Shown here: piece by piece, positions 1 through 8,446 of the stretch
Layout: the number at the start of each line of letters is the position of its first letter
Numbering within the stretch: position 1 is the stretch's first letter
Source of the DNA: Microvirga calopogonii
GTDB lineage: Bacteria > Pseudomonadota > Alphaproteobacteria > Rhizobiales > Beijerinckiaceae
Assembly (NCBI RefSeq): GCF_003347665.1
Contig: NZ_QDGA01000012.1
Location: forward strand, 62,001-126,000
Length of the DNA stretch: 64,000 nucleotides
Reading direction: 5' to 3'
The notes under the pieces: model-generated
The model's database searches: none
What the model saw: the letters and a program-made list of their open reading frames with translations, nothing else
Told to the model about the DNA's origin: nothing
Position numbers and translations under genes: made by a program

Positions 1-288
1 GGAATTTCGGGCTATCGCGAGATGCTGGAGAGAGACTTCTCTGACATTCCCAATCTCCACTTCCACATTCAGAGGCTCGTTTCCGATCCGCCCTGCATCG
101 CGAGCCGATTGGCCTTCGATTGTACGCCGAAGGGGATGTTCCTCGGTCTTCCGGTGAATGGAAGGAGGGTCTCCTTCACGGAGAATGTTTTCTATGAATT
201 TCGGGGAGACAGGATCGGGAGAGTCTGGTCGATCATCGACAAGGCGGCGATCGAAGCGGCGTTAGGCATCAAAAGCCACCAGCTTTGA
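1..288 (+). CDS. SnoaL-like / ester cyclase family protein, 5' end outside window
   Basis: The reading frame is open from the first base and ends at 288, so only the last 95 residues are seen. The stretch FxCTPKGxFxGxPxxGrxVxFtEnVfYeFrgdrIgrVWSIIDkaaIEaaL has the pattern of the C-terminal half of SnoaL-like polyketide/ester cyclases (NTF2-like fold): a G-x-P-x-x-G turn followed by a beta strand and a final helix. Members of this family are small cytosolic proteins, mostly of unknown substrate. The next gene starts 137 bp downstream on the same strand and encodes a flavin monooxygenase, so a shared oxidative pathway is possible but not shown. Family assignment is moderate because the N-terminal half is missing. 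Confidence 0.6.
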   Translation, partial: GISGYREMLERDFSDIPNLHFHIQRLVSDPPCIASRLAFDCTPKGMFLGLPVNGRRVSFTENVFYEFRGDRIGRVWSIIDKAAIEAALGIKSHQL

Positions 289-424
289 TCTGGATCTCCC
301 GATGCTGTCCGGCTCCGTGCCGGCATCCCATGCCGAGCTTTGCAGCTGAAGGGCTTGGACGCTATCATGCGTCGGCGTCGCTGGAGGGGCGCCTTCGACG
401 CGACAAATGCGGGAGGACGTGTCG

Positions 425-1714
425 ATGACCTCCGATATCGAGTGCTTCGACGTTGCCGTCATTGGTGCCGGATGGGCCGGACTCGGGGTGAGCTACTACC
501 TGGCTCAAGCCGGACTGCGTCATTGCGTGCTGGAGTGTAGCCGGATCGGCGAGACCTGGCGCACGCAACGCTGGGACACCTTTCGCCTGAATACTCCCAA
601 CTGGGCCTCGATGATGCCCGGCGACCGATACGACGGCCCCGATCCTGACGGCTTCATGACCCGCGACGCGTTCGTTGCGCTCCTCGAGGACTTTGCCGCG
701 CGAAACCACCTGCCGGTGGAAACGCAGACCCCGGTATCAGCTCTCACCTTCGATGGCGAGCAGGACAGGTTTCGTCTCGAAACCAGAAGCGGCGTGCGAT
801 GGGCGCGCAATGTGGTGATCGCGAGCGGCAGCCTGAACCGCCCGCGCCGCCCGAAGGTTGCCACCGGCCTGCCCGCTGGCCTCCTGCAACTCGACGCGTC
901 GGACTATCGAAACCCCGCATCGCTTCCGGCAGGCGCCGTCCTGGTCGTCGGCAGCGCGCAATGCGGCGGCCAGATCGCCGAGGACCTGGTGCAGGCCGGG
1001 CGCAGGGTCTTCCTTGCCACGGGCAGGGTCGGGCGCGGGGCGCGCCGCTACCGGGGTCACGATATCGTCTTCTGGTTTACGCGCAGCGGCCTCTTCGATC
1101 TTCCGCGCAAGGAGTTCGTCGACGCGTCGGGCTACATCATGGGACGGCCGCTGCTCGGCGCCGGCCGCACCCTCAGCCTGCAATCGCTCAGTGCCCAAGG
1201 GGTCGTTCTTCTCGGTCGCCTGGTTGGGATCGAAGATGGGTCCCTGACCTTCGCGGGCGACCTCGAGGAGAACCTCCGCTTCGGGGACGAGGTGTCGAAG
1301 AGGATCAAGCGCTCCATCGACGCCTATATCACAAGCGAGGACATCGATGCGCCGGCGTCGGACGACGATCCCGCTGAGACAATCGCCGCGCACCTCCCCG
1401 ATCCGCCCATCCTCTCGCTCGATCCGGCGGAGGCCGGCATTGCGTCGCTGATCTGGTGCACCGGGTTCGAGGGGGAGTTCGGATGGGTGCAGGTGCCCGG
1501 TGTACTCGACTCACGCGGCCAGCCGGTGCACGAGGAGGGTGTCACGGCGCAGCCCGGCCTCTACTTCGCGGGCCTGGATTTCGGCTCCACCCGCAACTCC
1601 GGTACCCTCCTGTCACTCGCCAAGGAGGGGCAACAATTGGTCAGCCATCTCCTTACACGGCGTGCGCCGGCTCCTCGAGGCGATCGAGACTCTTCTGACA
1701 TCCTGCGAAGGTGA
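425..1714 (+). CDS. FAD/NAD(P)-dependent flavin monooxygenase (CzcO/FMO-like)
   Basis: Predicted flavoprotein monooxygenase of 429 residues. An N-terminal Rossmann motif GAGWAG lies at about residues 14-19 (FAD), followed by the family stretch WRTQRWDTFRLNTPNW. A second dinucleotide motif, VVGSAQCG, near residue 177 should bind NAD(P)H. The C-terminal part has IWCTGFEGEFGW and LYFAGLDFGSTRNSGTLL, typical of putative flavoprotein/potassium-uptake-type monooxygenases (COG2072). An ATG at 407 is in frame, but the ATG at 425 has GGGAGG about 7 nt upstream and is preferred. Substrate unknown; the family oxidises small organics or does Baeyer-Villiger chemistry. It converges with lutC. Confidence 0.8.
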   Translation: MTSDIECFDVAVIGAGWAGLGVSYYLAQAGLRHCVLECSRIGETWRTQRWDTFRLNTPNWASMMPGDRYDGPDPDGFMTRDAFVALLEDFAARNHLPVETQTPVSALTFDGEQDRFRLETRSGVRWARNVVIASGSLNRPRRPKVATGLPAGLLQLDASDYRNPASLPAGAVLVVGSAQCGGQIAEDLVQAGRRVFLATGRVGRGARRYRGHDIVFWFTRSGLFDLPRKEFVDASGYIMGRPLLGAGRTLSLQSLSAQGVVLLGRLVGIEDGSLTFAGDLEENLRFGDEVSKRIKRSIDAYITSEDIDAPASDDDPAETIAAHLPDPPILSLDPAEAGIASLIWCTGFEGEFGWVQVPGVLDSRGQPVHEEGVTAQPGLYFAGLDFGSTRNSGTLLSLAKEGQQLVSHLLTRRAPAPRGDRDSSDILRR

Positions 1715-1732
1715 GAGGGTGTTGAGGTGTCG

Positions 1733-1774
1733 TTAGAGTATCGGAACCACATCCGAGACCACCCGATGCTCTAA
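1733..1774. terminator. Hairpin between convergent monooxygenase and lutC genes
   Basis: Inverted repeat TTAGAGTATCGG (1733-1744) pairing with CCGATGCTCTAA (1763-1774) with one wobble position and an 18-nt loop. It sits in the convergent gap and includes the lutC stop codon. There is no clear T-run on either strand, so it may be a weak bidirectional terminator or just an mRNA 3' stem. Confidence 0.35.
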
Positions 1775-2442
1775 TCCCTCACCACCACCACATGAAGCCG
1801 CCTTGGGCCGTGGGCGCCGAGCAGGAGCGTCTGCTCGATGTCGCCGGAGCGGGACGGGCCGGTGATGAAGTTCACCGTGCGGGGCATGGTGCCCTTGCCA
1901 TAGGCGAAGCGCACCCGGTTCCAGACGGATTCGTAATCGCCCGCGATATCCTTGGCCGAGACCACGATAATGTGGTTGTCGGGCAGGAAATTGAGAGTGG
2001 AGGGGTTCTCGTGTCCCGACACCATGGCGAGGGTGCCGGATTCGGCGATGCCCCCGAAGGCGTGGCTGACCGCGTTGAGGTCGCGGCCCTCGCTCGGTCC
2101 ATGGGCGATTTCGAGCGCGGTGTCCGACCACGGCATCGCCTCGAGGCGCGGATCGTCGCCCATGCGCAGGGTGGCGGGCAGGTTGTGGTTGCGCAGGAAC
2201 AGCGCGATGGATTGCGGCACCTCGGCCGGGGACGCGACCTCCGTGACCGTGGCGAGCGACGTCTCGACCATGGTCTTGAAGAGAGCGATCCGCTCATCGC
2301 CCGGAACCTGTCCGCGCTGTGGGATCACGCCCTTGGGCGAGCGCTCCAGGCGGTCCGCCACGATCTGGTGGCGGATCTTCTCGCTGCCGTTGACGCCGAG
2401 GGAGCGGCGGATATTGGCGAAGATGTCGTCGCGGGCGCTCAT
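1771..2442 (-). CDS. lutC: LUD-domain lactate utilisation protein C
   Basis: Last gene of the leftward lut operon, 223 residues. The LUD fold is visible in AFGGIAESGTLAMVSG and the C-terminal NFITGPSRSGDIEQTLLLGAHGPRRLHVVVV. LutC is the small subunit of the LutABC complex, which oxidises L-lactate to pyruvate in Bacillus; Shewanella LldEFG is the equivalent. Its start overlaps the lutB stop by 4 bp (ATGA), implying translational coupling. The length matches the family (about 210-240 aa). The substrate here is not proven to be lactate. Confidence 0.88.
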   Translation of the reverse strand: MSARDDIFANIRRSLGVNGSEKIRHQIVADRLERSPKGVIPQRGQVPGDERIALFKTMVETSLATVTEVASPAEVPQSIALFLRNHNLPATLRMGDDPRLEAMPWSDTALEIAHGPSEGRDLNAVSHAFGGIAESGTLAMVSGHENPSTLNFLPDNHIIVVSAKDIAGDYESVWNRVRFAYGKGTMPRTVNFITGPSRSGDIEQTLLLGAHGPRRLHVVVVRD

Positions 2443-3875
2443 GCGGCGGCTCCCTTGCTGCGCTCGCGCTTCCAGCGCTGCTGGAAGGTCTCGCCCTGTG
2501 GGGCGGGGAAATCACGATACTTCGTCCAGCCCTTGGCCATGGGCAGCCAGGAGAAGCGCCCACGCTGGCGGCCTGCGAGCGAAAGCGCCCCCATGGCGAC
2601 GCGGGTCGCCAGCCTGTAGAGGGCAGGGCGCTTGGCGAAGAAGCCCCAGAACTGAAGGCCTGACCGGACGGTGGCCGGCGTCAGGTGCCGCTCGAATTCC
2701 CGTTCGCGCCAGTGGCGCATGAGCTTGGGCAGCGGAATGCGCACGGGGCACACGCTCTCGCAGCGCCCGCAGAAGGTGGATGCGTTGGGCAGGTGACCGG
2801 CCTTGTCGACGCCGATCAGCGACGGCGTGAGCACCGCGCCCATGGGGCCGGGATAGACCCAGCCATAGGCGTGCCCGCCGACCGCGTGATAGACCGGGCA
2901 ATGGTTCATGCAGGCGCCGCAGCGGATGCAGCGCAGCATCTCCTCGAAGCTCGTGCCGAGCATGGAGGAGCGGCCGTTGTCGATGAGAACCACGTGGTAG
3001 TTCTCCGGTCCGTCCGCATCGGCGCTGCGGCGGGGACCAGTGGAGAAGGTGGTGTAGACCGACATCTCCTGGCCAGTCGCCGAGCGGGCGAGCACGCGCA
3101 GGAGCTGGCTCACGTCCTCAAGCGTCGGAACGAGCTTTTCCAGGGACGCGAGCACGATGTGGGTCTTCGGAAGGATCTGCGTGAGATCGCCGTTGCCCTC
3201 GTTCGTCACGATGATCGACGTGCCCGTTTCCGCCACGAGGAAGTTGGCCCCGGTGATGCCCACATCGGCCGCGAGGAAGCGCTCGCGCAGAACGGCGCGC
3301 GCCTCGGTGAGAAGCTGCACGGGCTCCGAGAGATCGCGCTTGGCGTCGAGATGGGTGTGGACGCGGCGGAAATCCTCCTCCACCTGCGTGGCGTTGAGGT
3401 GGACGGCGGGCGCGATGATGTGGCTCGGCAGCTCGTTGCGGAGCTGGATGATGTATTCGCCGAGATCCGTCTCGACGGGCCTGATGCCGTTCGCCTCCAG
3501 GTGATGGTTGATCCCGATCTCCTCTGAGATCATGGACTTGCCCTTCGTCACCGTCCTGGCACCGGCCTCGCGGCAGATGCTCAAGATGATGTCGCGGGCC
3601 TCGTCGGCATTGCGGGCGAAATGCACGTGACCGCCGGAGGCCTTCACCTTCTCCTCGTAAGCCTCGAGGTAGAGATCGAGATGCTCCAGCGTGTGGTTCT
3701 TGATGTCCCGCGCCGCATCCCGCAGCGCCTCGAATTCCGGCAGCTTGTCGGCCGCCGCTTTTCGCTTGTCGATGAAGCCCTGCTTCACGTTGCCGAGCGC
3801 CTTCTGGAGCTGATCGTCGCTCAGCGCCCGCGCGGCGTTCTGCTTGAACTGGGGAGACGTGGAATGAACGGTCAT
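2439..3875 (-). CDS. lutB: LutB/LldF-type iron-sulfur protein
   Basis: 478-residue electron-transfer subunit of the lactate utilisation complex. An N-terminal LUD domain with GITGANFLVAETGTSIIVTNEGN precedes two [4Fe-4S] motifs: CIRCGACMNHCP near residues 312-322 and CGRCESVCP near 368-376. A C-terminal helical segment follows (VRSGLQFWGFFAKRPALYRL). This order and length match LutB/YkgF. The gene lies 9 bp after lutA and overlaps lutC by 4 bp. Cytoplasmic, possibly membrane-associated, passing electrons from the hydroxyacid to the respiratory chain. Confidence 0.92.
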   Translation of the reverse strand: MTVHSTSPQFKQNAARALSDDQLQKALGNVKQGFIDKRKAAADKLPEFEALRDAARDIKNHTLEHLDLYLEAYEEKVKASGGHVHFARNADEARDIILSICREAGARTVTKGKSMISEEIGINHHLEANGIRPVETDLGEYIIQLRNELPSHIIAPAVHLNATQVEEDFRRVHTHLDAKRDLSEPVQLLTEARAVLRERFLAADVGITGANFLVAETGTSIIVTNEGNGDLTQILPKTHIVLASLEKLVPTLEDVSQLLRVLARSATGQEMSVYTTFSTGPRRSADADGPENYHVVLIDNGRSSMLGTSFEEMLRCIRCGACMNHCPVYHAVGGHAYGWVYPGPMGAVLTPSLIGVDKAGHLPNASTFCGRCESVCPVRIPLPKLMRHWREREFERHLTPATVRSGLQFWGFFAKRPALYRLATRVAMGALSLAGRQRGRFSWLPMAKGWTKYRDFPAPQGETFQQRWKRERSKGAAA

Positions 3876-3884
3876 GATCGACTT

Positions 3885-4682
3885 TTACTTGACGGCCTTG
3901 GTTTTGGCGACACCGATCGGCGGTTCGTCCGTCATGCCGGCCAGAACCTCCGCCACGTGGCGGACCTGGATCGGCTTGCCGTCGCGGGTGAGCTTGCCGG
4001 CCATGTTCATCAGGCAGCCGAGATCGCCCGCGAGCAGGGTCGGGGCATGGGCCTCCTCGACGTTCTTCGCTTTGGCATCAACGATGGCGCCCGAGATGTC
4101 GCTGTACTTGACCGCGAAGGTTCCGCCGAAGCCGCAGCAGACGTCGCTGTCCCGCATCTCGACGAGAGACAGGCCCTCGACGCTGGCGAGAAGCCGGCGC
4201 GGCTGGCTCTTCACGCCGAGCTCCCGCAGGCCCGAGCAGGAATCGTGATAGGTCACGGTTCCGTCGAAGGAGGCATCGACCTTCGTGATGCCGAGCACGT
4301 CGACCAGGAAGCTCGTCAGCTCATAGGTCCTGGCGGCCAGCGCATCGGCCTTGGTCCGCCAGTTTGGGTCCTCCTCGAACAGTTCCGGGTAATGGGCCTT
4401 GATCATGCCGGCGCAGGAACCCGAGGGAGCGACCACGTAATCGTAGCCGTGAAAGGCCTCGATCACCTGCATGGCGAGGTCCCGCGTCGTGCCGCGGTCG
4501 CCCGAGTTGTAGGCCGGCTGGCCGCAGCAGGTCTGGACGGGGGCATCGACGATGCAGCCGGCATCCTCCAGGAGCTTGACGGCGGCAAAGCCCACGGAGG
4601 GGCGCATCAGGTCGACGAGGCATGTGACGAAGAGGCCGACCCGGGGTTTCGTCGGGCGGCCTTGCGAAGGCAGAACGCTCAT
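3885..4682 (-). CDS. lutA: LutA/LldE-type CCG-domain oxidoreductase
   Basis: 265-residue protein with two cysteine-rich CCG domains, shown by VDAPVQTCCGQPAYNSGD near residue 50 and DSDVCCGFGGTFAV near residue 180. These bind Fe-S clusters in LutA, GlpC, GlcF and heterodisulfide reductase. A central motif VVAPSGSCAGMIKAHYPEL is also typical. Its start overlaps the end of the cytochrome c gene by 4 bp, which ties the two together in translation. It is the first of the three lut subunits in this operon. Confidence 0.9.
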   Translation of the reverse strand: MSVLPSQGRPTKPRVGLFVTCLVDLMRPSVGFAAVKLLEDAGCIVDAPVQTCCGQPAYNSGDRGTTRDLAMQVIEAFHGYDYVVAPSGSCAGMIKAHYPELFEEDPNWRTKADALAARTYELTSFLVDVLGITKVDASFDGTVTYHDSCSGLRELGVKSQPRRLLASVEGLSLVEMRDSDVCCGFGGTFAVKYSDISGAIVDAKAKNVEEAHAPTLLAGDLGCLMNMAGKLTRDGKPIQVRHVAEVLAGMTDEPPIGVAKTKAVK

Positions 4683-5068
4683 TGGGCGACCTTCTTGCCC
4701 GAAGCGTCGAACTGCTTGAGATAGGCGACGAGGTCGTTGACCTTCTGCTCGTCCTTGACTCCGGCGAAGATCATCTTGGTGCCGGGGATCTTGGCACGCG
4801 GATCCTTGATGTATTCCCGGAACGTGGCCTCGTCCCAGGTGATGCCGGAATTCTTGTTGGCCGGAGAGTAGTTATAGCCTTCGACCGAGCCCGAGTGGCG
4901 GCCGATCAGGCCGTTCAGAACCGGACCCACGGCATTCTTCGCGTTTTCCCCGATCTGGTGGCAGGCCCGGCATTGCGTAAAGACCTTCTCGCCGGCGGCC
5001 GCGTCCTGGGCCTGGGCGGAACCGAGCCCCGCGAGGAGCACGGCGGCGGAAAGAACGAAGGAACGCAT
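4679..5068 (-). CDS. Periplasmic class I cytochrome c heading the lut operon
   Basis: 129-residue small cytochrome c. A signal peptide (MRSFVLSAAVLLAGLGSAQA) precedes the mature domain. The heme site is CRACH, followed by VGPVLNGLIGR, and the distal ligand Met lies in GTKMIFAG. It resembles cytochrome c2/c550. I start it at the ATG at 5068, which has AAGGAG 6 nt upstream; the TTG just before is only an artefact start. It overlaps lutA by 4 bp, so it is probably cotranscribed and may accept electrons derived from LutABC. That coupling is inferred from gene order only. Confidence 0.9.
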   Translation of the reverse strand: MRSFVLSAAVLLAGLGSAQAQDAAAGEKVFTQCRACHQIGENAKNAVGPVLNGLIGRHSGSVEGYNYSPANKNSGITWDEATFREYIKDPRAKIPGTKMIFAGVKDEQKVNDLVAYLKQFDASGKKVAQ

Positions 5069-5203
5069 CAAAAACTCCTTTGCTGGACCCCTGTCCCATC
5101 TTAGAGAGGTTCTACATTATTGGAAAACGCCATCAGGAAAAGCCGCCTTATTGTTAAGGTAGCCATACCTTGAATGCAGCGATGACCCTTGAGGGAGGGT
5201 GCC
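5069..5203. promoter_or_regulatory. Divergent lut/glc control region with palindrome
   Basis: This 135-bp gap separates the two divergent operons and must carry both promoters. It contains a palindrome AAGGTA-GCCA-TACCTT at 5156-5171; the next two positions outward on each side also pair except for one mismatch. The palindrome lies 32 bp before the glcD ATG, a fitting place for an operator. GntR-family regulators often control such operons, but none is encoded nearby. I cannot place the -35/-10 elements with confidence. Confidence 0.45.
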
Positions 5204-6637
5204 ATGACCATTGCATTTCCGAAACCGGACGAAACGGTTCTGGCGCGCCGGAAGGAGATCGTCGAGGGTTTGGGACGCCTTGTCGCGTCCGAGGCGCTGA
5301 TCGTCTCCGAGGACGAGCGCCGGGCCTTCGAGACCGACGGCCTGACCTCCTACCGCCAGATGCCGCTCGCCGTCGTGCTGCCCTCCACGACGGAGGAGGT
5401 CTCGGCCATCCTGCGCTTCTGCCACCAGCACGGGGTGAAGGTGGTGCCGCGCGGGGCGGGGACCTCGCTCTGCGGCGGGGCCATCCCGCAGGAGGACGCC
5501 ATCGTGCTCGGCGTCGCCAAGATGAACCGGGTGATCGACGTCAATTTCGAGGGGCGGACGGCACGGGTCCAGTCCGGCATCACCAATCTCGGCATCAGCC
5601 AGGCGGTGGCATACGAGGGCTTCTTCTACGCGCCCGATCCGTCGAGCCAGCTCGCCTGCACGATCGCGGGCAACATCGCGATGAATTCGGGCGGGGCCCA
5701 TTGCCTGAAATACGGGGTCACGACCAACAACCTCCTGGGCGTCACGATGGTGCTCCTCGACGGCACGGTGGTGGAGATCGGCGGCGAGCATCTGGATTCC
5801 CCCGGTTACGATCTCCTCGGCCTCGTCTGCGGCTCGGAAGGTCAGCTCGGCGTGGTGACGGAAGCGGTGGTGCGCATCCTGCGCGCGGCGGAAGGGGCGC
5901 GGCCCGCGCTTTTCGGCTTCTCGTCGGTGGAGGATGCCGGCGCCTGCGTGGCGGCGATCATCGGGGCGGGCATCATTCCGGTGGCGCTCGAATACATGGA
6001 CAAGCCGGCCATCCAGATCTGCGAGGCCTTCGCCCATGCGGGCTATCCGCTCGACGTGGAGGCCATGCTGATCGTGGAGGTCGAGGGTTCCGACGCGGAG
6101 ATCGACGACATGCTCCGCCGCATCGTCGCCATCGCCGAGCCGTTCAGGCCCAAGACCATGAAGGTCTCGCAATCGGAGGCCGAAAGCGCGGCGATCTGGA
6201 AGGGCCGCAAGTCGGCCTTCGGCGCCACGGGGCGCGTGGCCGACTATATCTGCATGGACGGCACGATCCCGACCGGACAGCTTCCTTATGTGCTCAACCG
6301 CATCGACGAGATCGTGAAATCCTACGGGCTCGGCGTCGCCAACGTGTTCCACGCGGGCGACGGCAACCTGCATCCGCTCGTCATGTTCAACACCAACGTG
6401 CCGGGCGAGATGGAGAAGGCCGAGAAGGCCGGCGAGGACATCCTCAAGCTCTGCGTCGAGGTCGGCGGGTGCCTGACCGGCGAGCATGGCGTCGGCATCG
6501 AGAAGCGGGATCTCATGACCTATCAGTTCAACGCCGTGGACCTGGAGCAGCAGATGCGCGTGCGCGGCGTGTTCGACCCGCGCTGGCTGCTCAACCCCGC
6601 CAAGGTGTTCCCGCTCGAAGGAAGGCTTGCCGCGTGA
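5204..6637 (+). CDS. glcD: Glycolate oxidase FAD subunit
   Basis: 477-residue FAD-linked oxidase. The PP-loop FAD-binding motif is VVPRGAGTSLCGGAIP near residues 83-98, followed by SQLACTIAGNIAMNSGGAHCLKYG. The C-terminal cap has VFHAGDGNLHP and EHGVGIEKR, both typical of GlcD and D-lactate dehydrogenases. GlcD oxidises glycolate to glyoxylate together with GlcE and GlcF. The ATG at 5204 is preferred over the upstream in-frame TTG because GAGGGAGG lies just before it. Its stop overlaps the GTG start of glcE by 4 bp. Confidence 0.94.
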   Translation: MTIAFPKPDETVLARRKEIVEGLGRLVASEALIVSEDERRAFETDGLTSYRQMPLAVVLPSTTEEVSAILRFCHQHGVKVVPRGAGTSLCGGAIPQEDAIVLGVAKMNRVIDVNFEGRTARVQSGITNLGISQAVAYEGFFYAPDPSSQLACTIAGNIAMNSGGAHCLKYGVTTNNLLGVTMVLLDGTVVEIGGEHLDSPGYDLLGLVCGSEGQLGVVTEAVVRILRAAEGARPALFGFSSVEDAGACVAAIIGAGIIPVALEYMDKPAIQICEAFAHAGYPLDVEAMLIVEVEGSDAEIDDMLRRIVAIAEPFRPKTMKVSQSEAESAAIWKGRKSAFGATGRVADYICMDGTIPTGQLPYVLNRIDEIVKSYGLGVANVFHAGDGNLHPLVMFNTNVPGEMEKAEKAGEDILKLCVEVGGCLTGEHGVGIEKRDLMTYQFNAVDLEQQMRVRGVFDPRWLLNPAKVFPLEGRLAA

Positions 6638-7818
6638 CGACTCATACTCCCCGCGACGAGCAGGATGCGGCGATCATCATCCGCGAGGCCGCCGACAAGG
6701 GCACGCTTCTGAACGTTGCCGGCAACGGCACCAAGGCACCGATGGGCCGGCCGAACCAGACCGACGCCTCGATCTCCTCGTCGGCCATGACCGGCATCAC
6801 CCTCTACGAGCCGGCGGAACTCGTGATCTCCGCCCGCAGCGGCACGCCGGTCCTCGAGGTCATGCGCGTGCTTGCGGCGAAAGGCCAGGAACTGCCCTTC
6901 GAGCCCATGGATTACCGCGCGCTTTTGGGCACGAAGGGCGATCCGACCATCGGGGCGGTGGCGGCCCTGAACCTGTCCGGCCCACGCCGGATCATGGCGG
7001 GCGCCGCCCGCGACAGCCTGATCGGCGTGCGCTTCGTCAACGGGCGCGGCGAGGTGGTGAAGTCCGGCGGCCGCGTGATGAAGAACGTCACCGGACTCGA
7101 TCTCGTGAAGCTCATGGCGGGCTCCTGGGGCACGCTCGGCTTCCTCACCGAGGTCACCTTCAAGGTGCTGCCGAAACAGGAGCGGATGGCGACGCTGGCC
7201 ATCCGCGGCCTCGACGACCGGCAGGCGATCGAGGCCCTGTCAATGGCCCTCGGATCGCCCTTCGACGTGACCGGCGCCGCGCATGTTCCCGACCGCGACC
7301 GGCGCGGCGGGACTACGCTGATCCGGCTCGAAGGCTTCAGGGTCTCGGTCGATTACCGCATGAACGAACTCAAGCGCCTCCTGAAGCGCTTCCGGTTCAT
7401 GGACCTGCTCGAAGGCGTCGGGGCGGAGGCGCTCTGGCAATCGGTGCGCGATGCGACATTGCTGACGGATCAGGGCGAGCGGGCGGTCTGGCGCGTGTCC
7501 ACGTCTCCGATGAGGGGCCCCGACCTGGTCGCCCAGGTGGCGCAGTCGCTCGATGCGCAATGGTTCTACGATTGGGGCGGCGGGCTCATCTGGATCTCGA
7601 CGCCGATCGACGGCGATGCGGGCACCTCCGTCCTGCGCGAGGCGACCCGTGCCTTCGGCGGCCACGCCACCCTGGTGCGCGCACCTGCCGAGATCCGCTC
7701 CACCCTCGATGTGTTCGAGCCGCAGCCCGAGGCCCTGATGACGCTCTCGCGCGGCATCAAGGCCTCGTTCGATCCCGCCGGAATCCTCAATCCGGGCCGG
7801 ATGTATGCGGGGATCTGA
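6634..7818 (+). CDS. glcE: Glycolate oxidase FAD-binding subunit GlcE
   Basis: 394-residue second flavin subunit. The FAD-binding half has [22 protein letters not shown] and [20 protein letters not shown], then [19 protein letters not shown], as in GlcE. The C-terminus [17 protein letters not shown] is the usual end of this family. Translation starts at a GTG within a GTGA overlap with the glcD stop, giving tight coupling. GlcE lacks the longer GlcD cap domain and works only in the GlcDEF complex. Confidence 0.92.
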   Translation: MTTHTPRDEQDAAIIIREAADKGTLLNVAGNGTKAPMGRPNQTDASISSSAMTGITLYEPAELVISARSGTPVLEVMRVLAAKGQELPFEPMDYRALLGTKGDPTIGAVAALNLSGPRRIMAGAARDSLIGVRFVNGRGEVVKSGGRVMKNVTGLDLVKLMAGSWGTLGFLTEVTFKVLPKQERMATLAIRGLDDRQAIEALSMALGSPFDVTGAAHVPDRDRRGGTTLIRLEGFRVSVDYRMNELKRLLKRFRFMDLLEGVGAEALWQSVRDATLLTDQGERAVWRVSTSPMRGPDLVAQVAQSLDAQWFYDWGGGLIWISTPIDGDAGTSVLREATRAFGGHATLVRAPAEIRSTLDVFEPQPEALMTLSRGIKASFDPAGILNPGRMYAGI

Positions 7819-7819
7819 C

Positions 7820-8437
7820 ATGGCAGGCACGGCTTCTCTCTCGCCGGAGGCGAGCACACCGAGCGGTGCGCGGAAGGCGCTCGTCGCCGGGATCGCGCTC
7901 GGACTTATTGCGCTGACCGCCGCGATCCTGCTGGCCATGGGGCGCACACCGATCTGCACATGCGGCACCATCGAGCTGTGGCATGGGGTCGTGAAGGATT
8001 CCGGCAATTCCCAGCACCTGACCGACTGGTACACGCCCTCCCACGTCATCCATGGTTTTCTGTTCTATGCAGGCATCTGGGCCTTCGGGCGCCTGACCGG
8101 AAAGCCGCTGCCGTTCGGCATTGCTCTACTCGTCGCTCTCGGGATCGAATGCGCCTGGGAAATCGCCGAGAACACGAACACCGTCATCGACCGCTATCGT
8201 GCGACGAACATCGCGCTCGACTATTATGGCGACAGCGTCGTCAACTCGATGTCGGACATTGCGGCCATGATGATCGGCTTCGTGCTGGCCCGGTTCTGGC
8301 CGGTCTGGCTGACGGTGCTCGTGGCGGTGGTCATGGAGGTTTTCGTCGGCTTCTGGATCCGCGACAATCTCATTCTGAACATCATCATGCTGATCCATCC
8401 CATTGACGCCATCAATCAATGGCAAGGGGCGCTGTGA
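7820..8437 (+). CDS. DUF2585 (UPF0314) membrane protein inside the glc operon
   Basis: 205-residue integral membrane protein. An N-terminal hydrophobic helix near residues 18-38 is followed by the conserved block [22 protein letters not shown] and further hydrophobic segments around 75-95, 140-160 and 165-190. The stretch [18 protein letters not shown] and [15 protein letters not shown] are the family signatures I recognise. No function is known. It begins 1 bp after the glcE stop and ends 9 bp before glcF, so it is a true member of the operon. The ATG at 7820 has GGGGA 6 nt upstream and is preferred to the in-frame ATG at 7805. Confidence 0.82.
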   Translation: MAGTASLSPEASTPSGARKALVAGIALGLIALTAAILLAMGRTPICTCGTIELWHGVVKDSGNSQHLTDWYTPSHVIHGFLFYAGIWAFGRLTGKPLPFGIALLVALGIECAWEIAENTNTVIDRYRATNIALDYYGDSVVNSMSDIAAMMIGFVLARFWPVWLTVLVAVVMEVFVGFWIRDNLILNIIMLIHPIDAINQWQGAL

Positions 8438-8446
8438 GATAAAACG

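Noticed and set aside
5170..7818. A single 882-residue glcD-glcE fused reading frame
   Set aside because: The frame of glcE stays open upstream inside glcD by chance. The true glcD is in another frame and glcE starts at GTG 6634 in a GTGA overlap.
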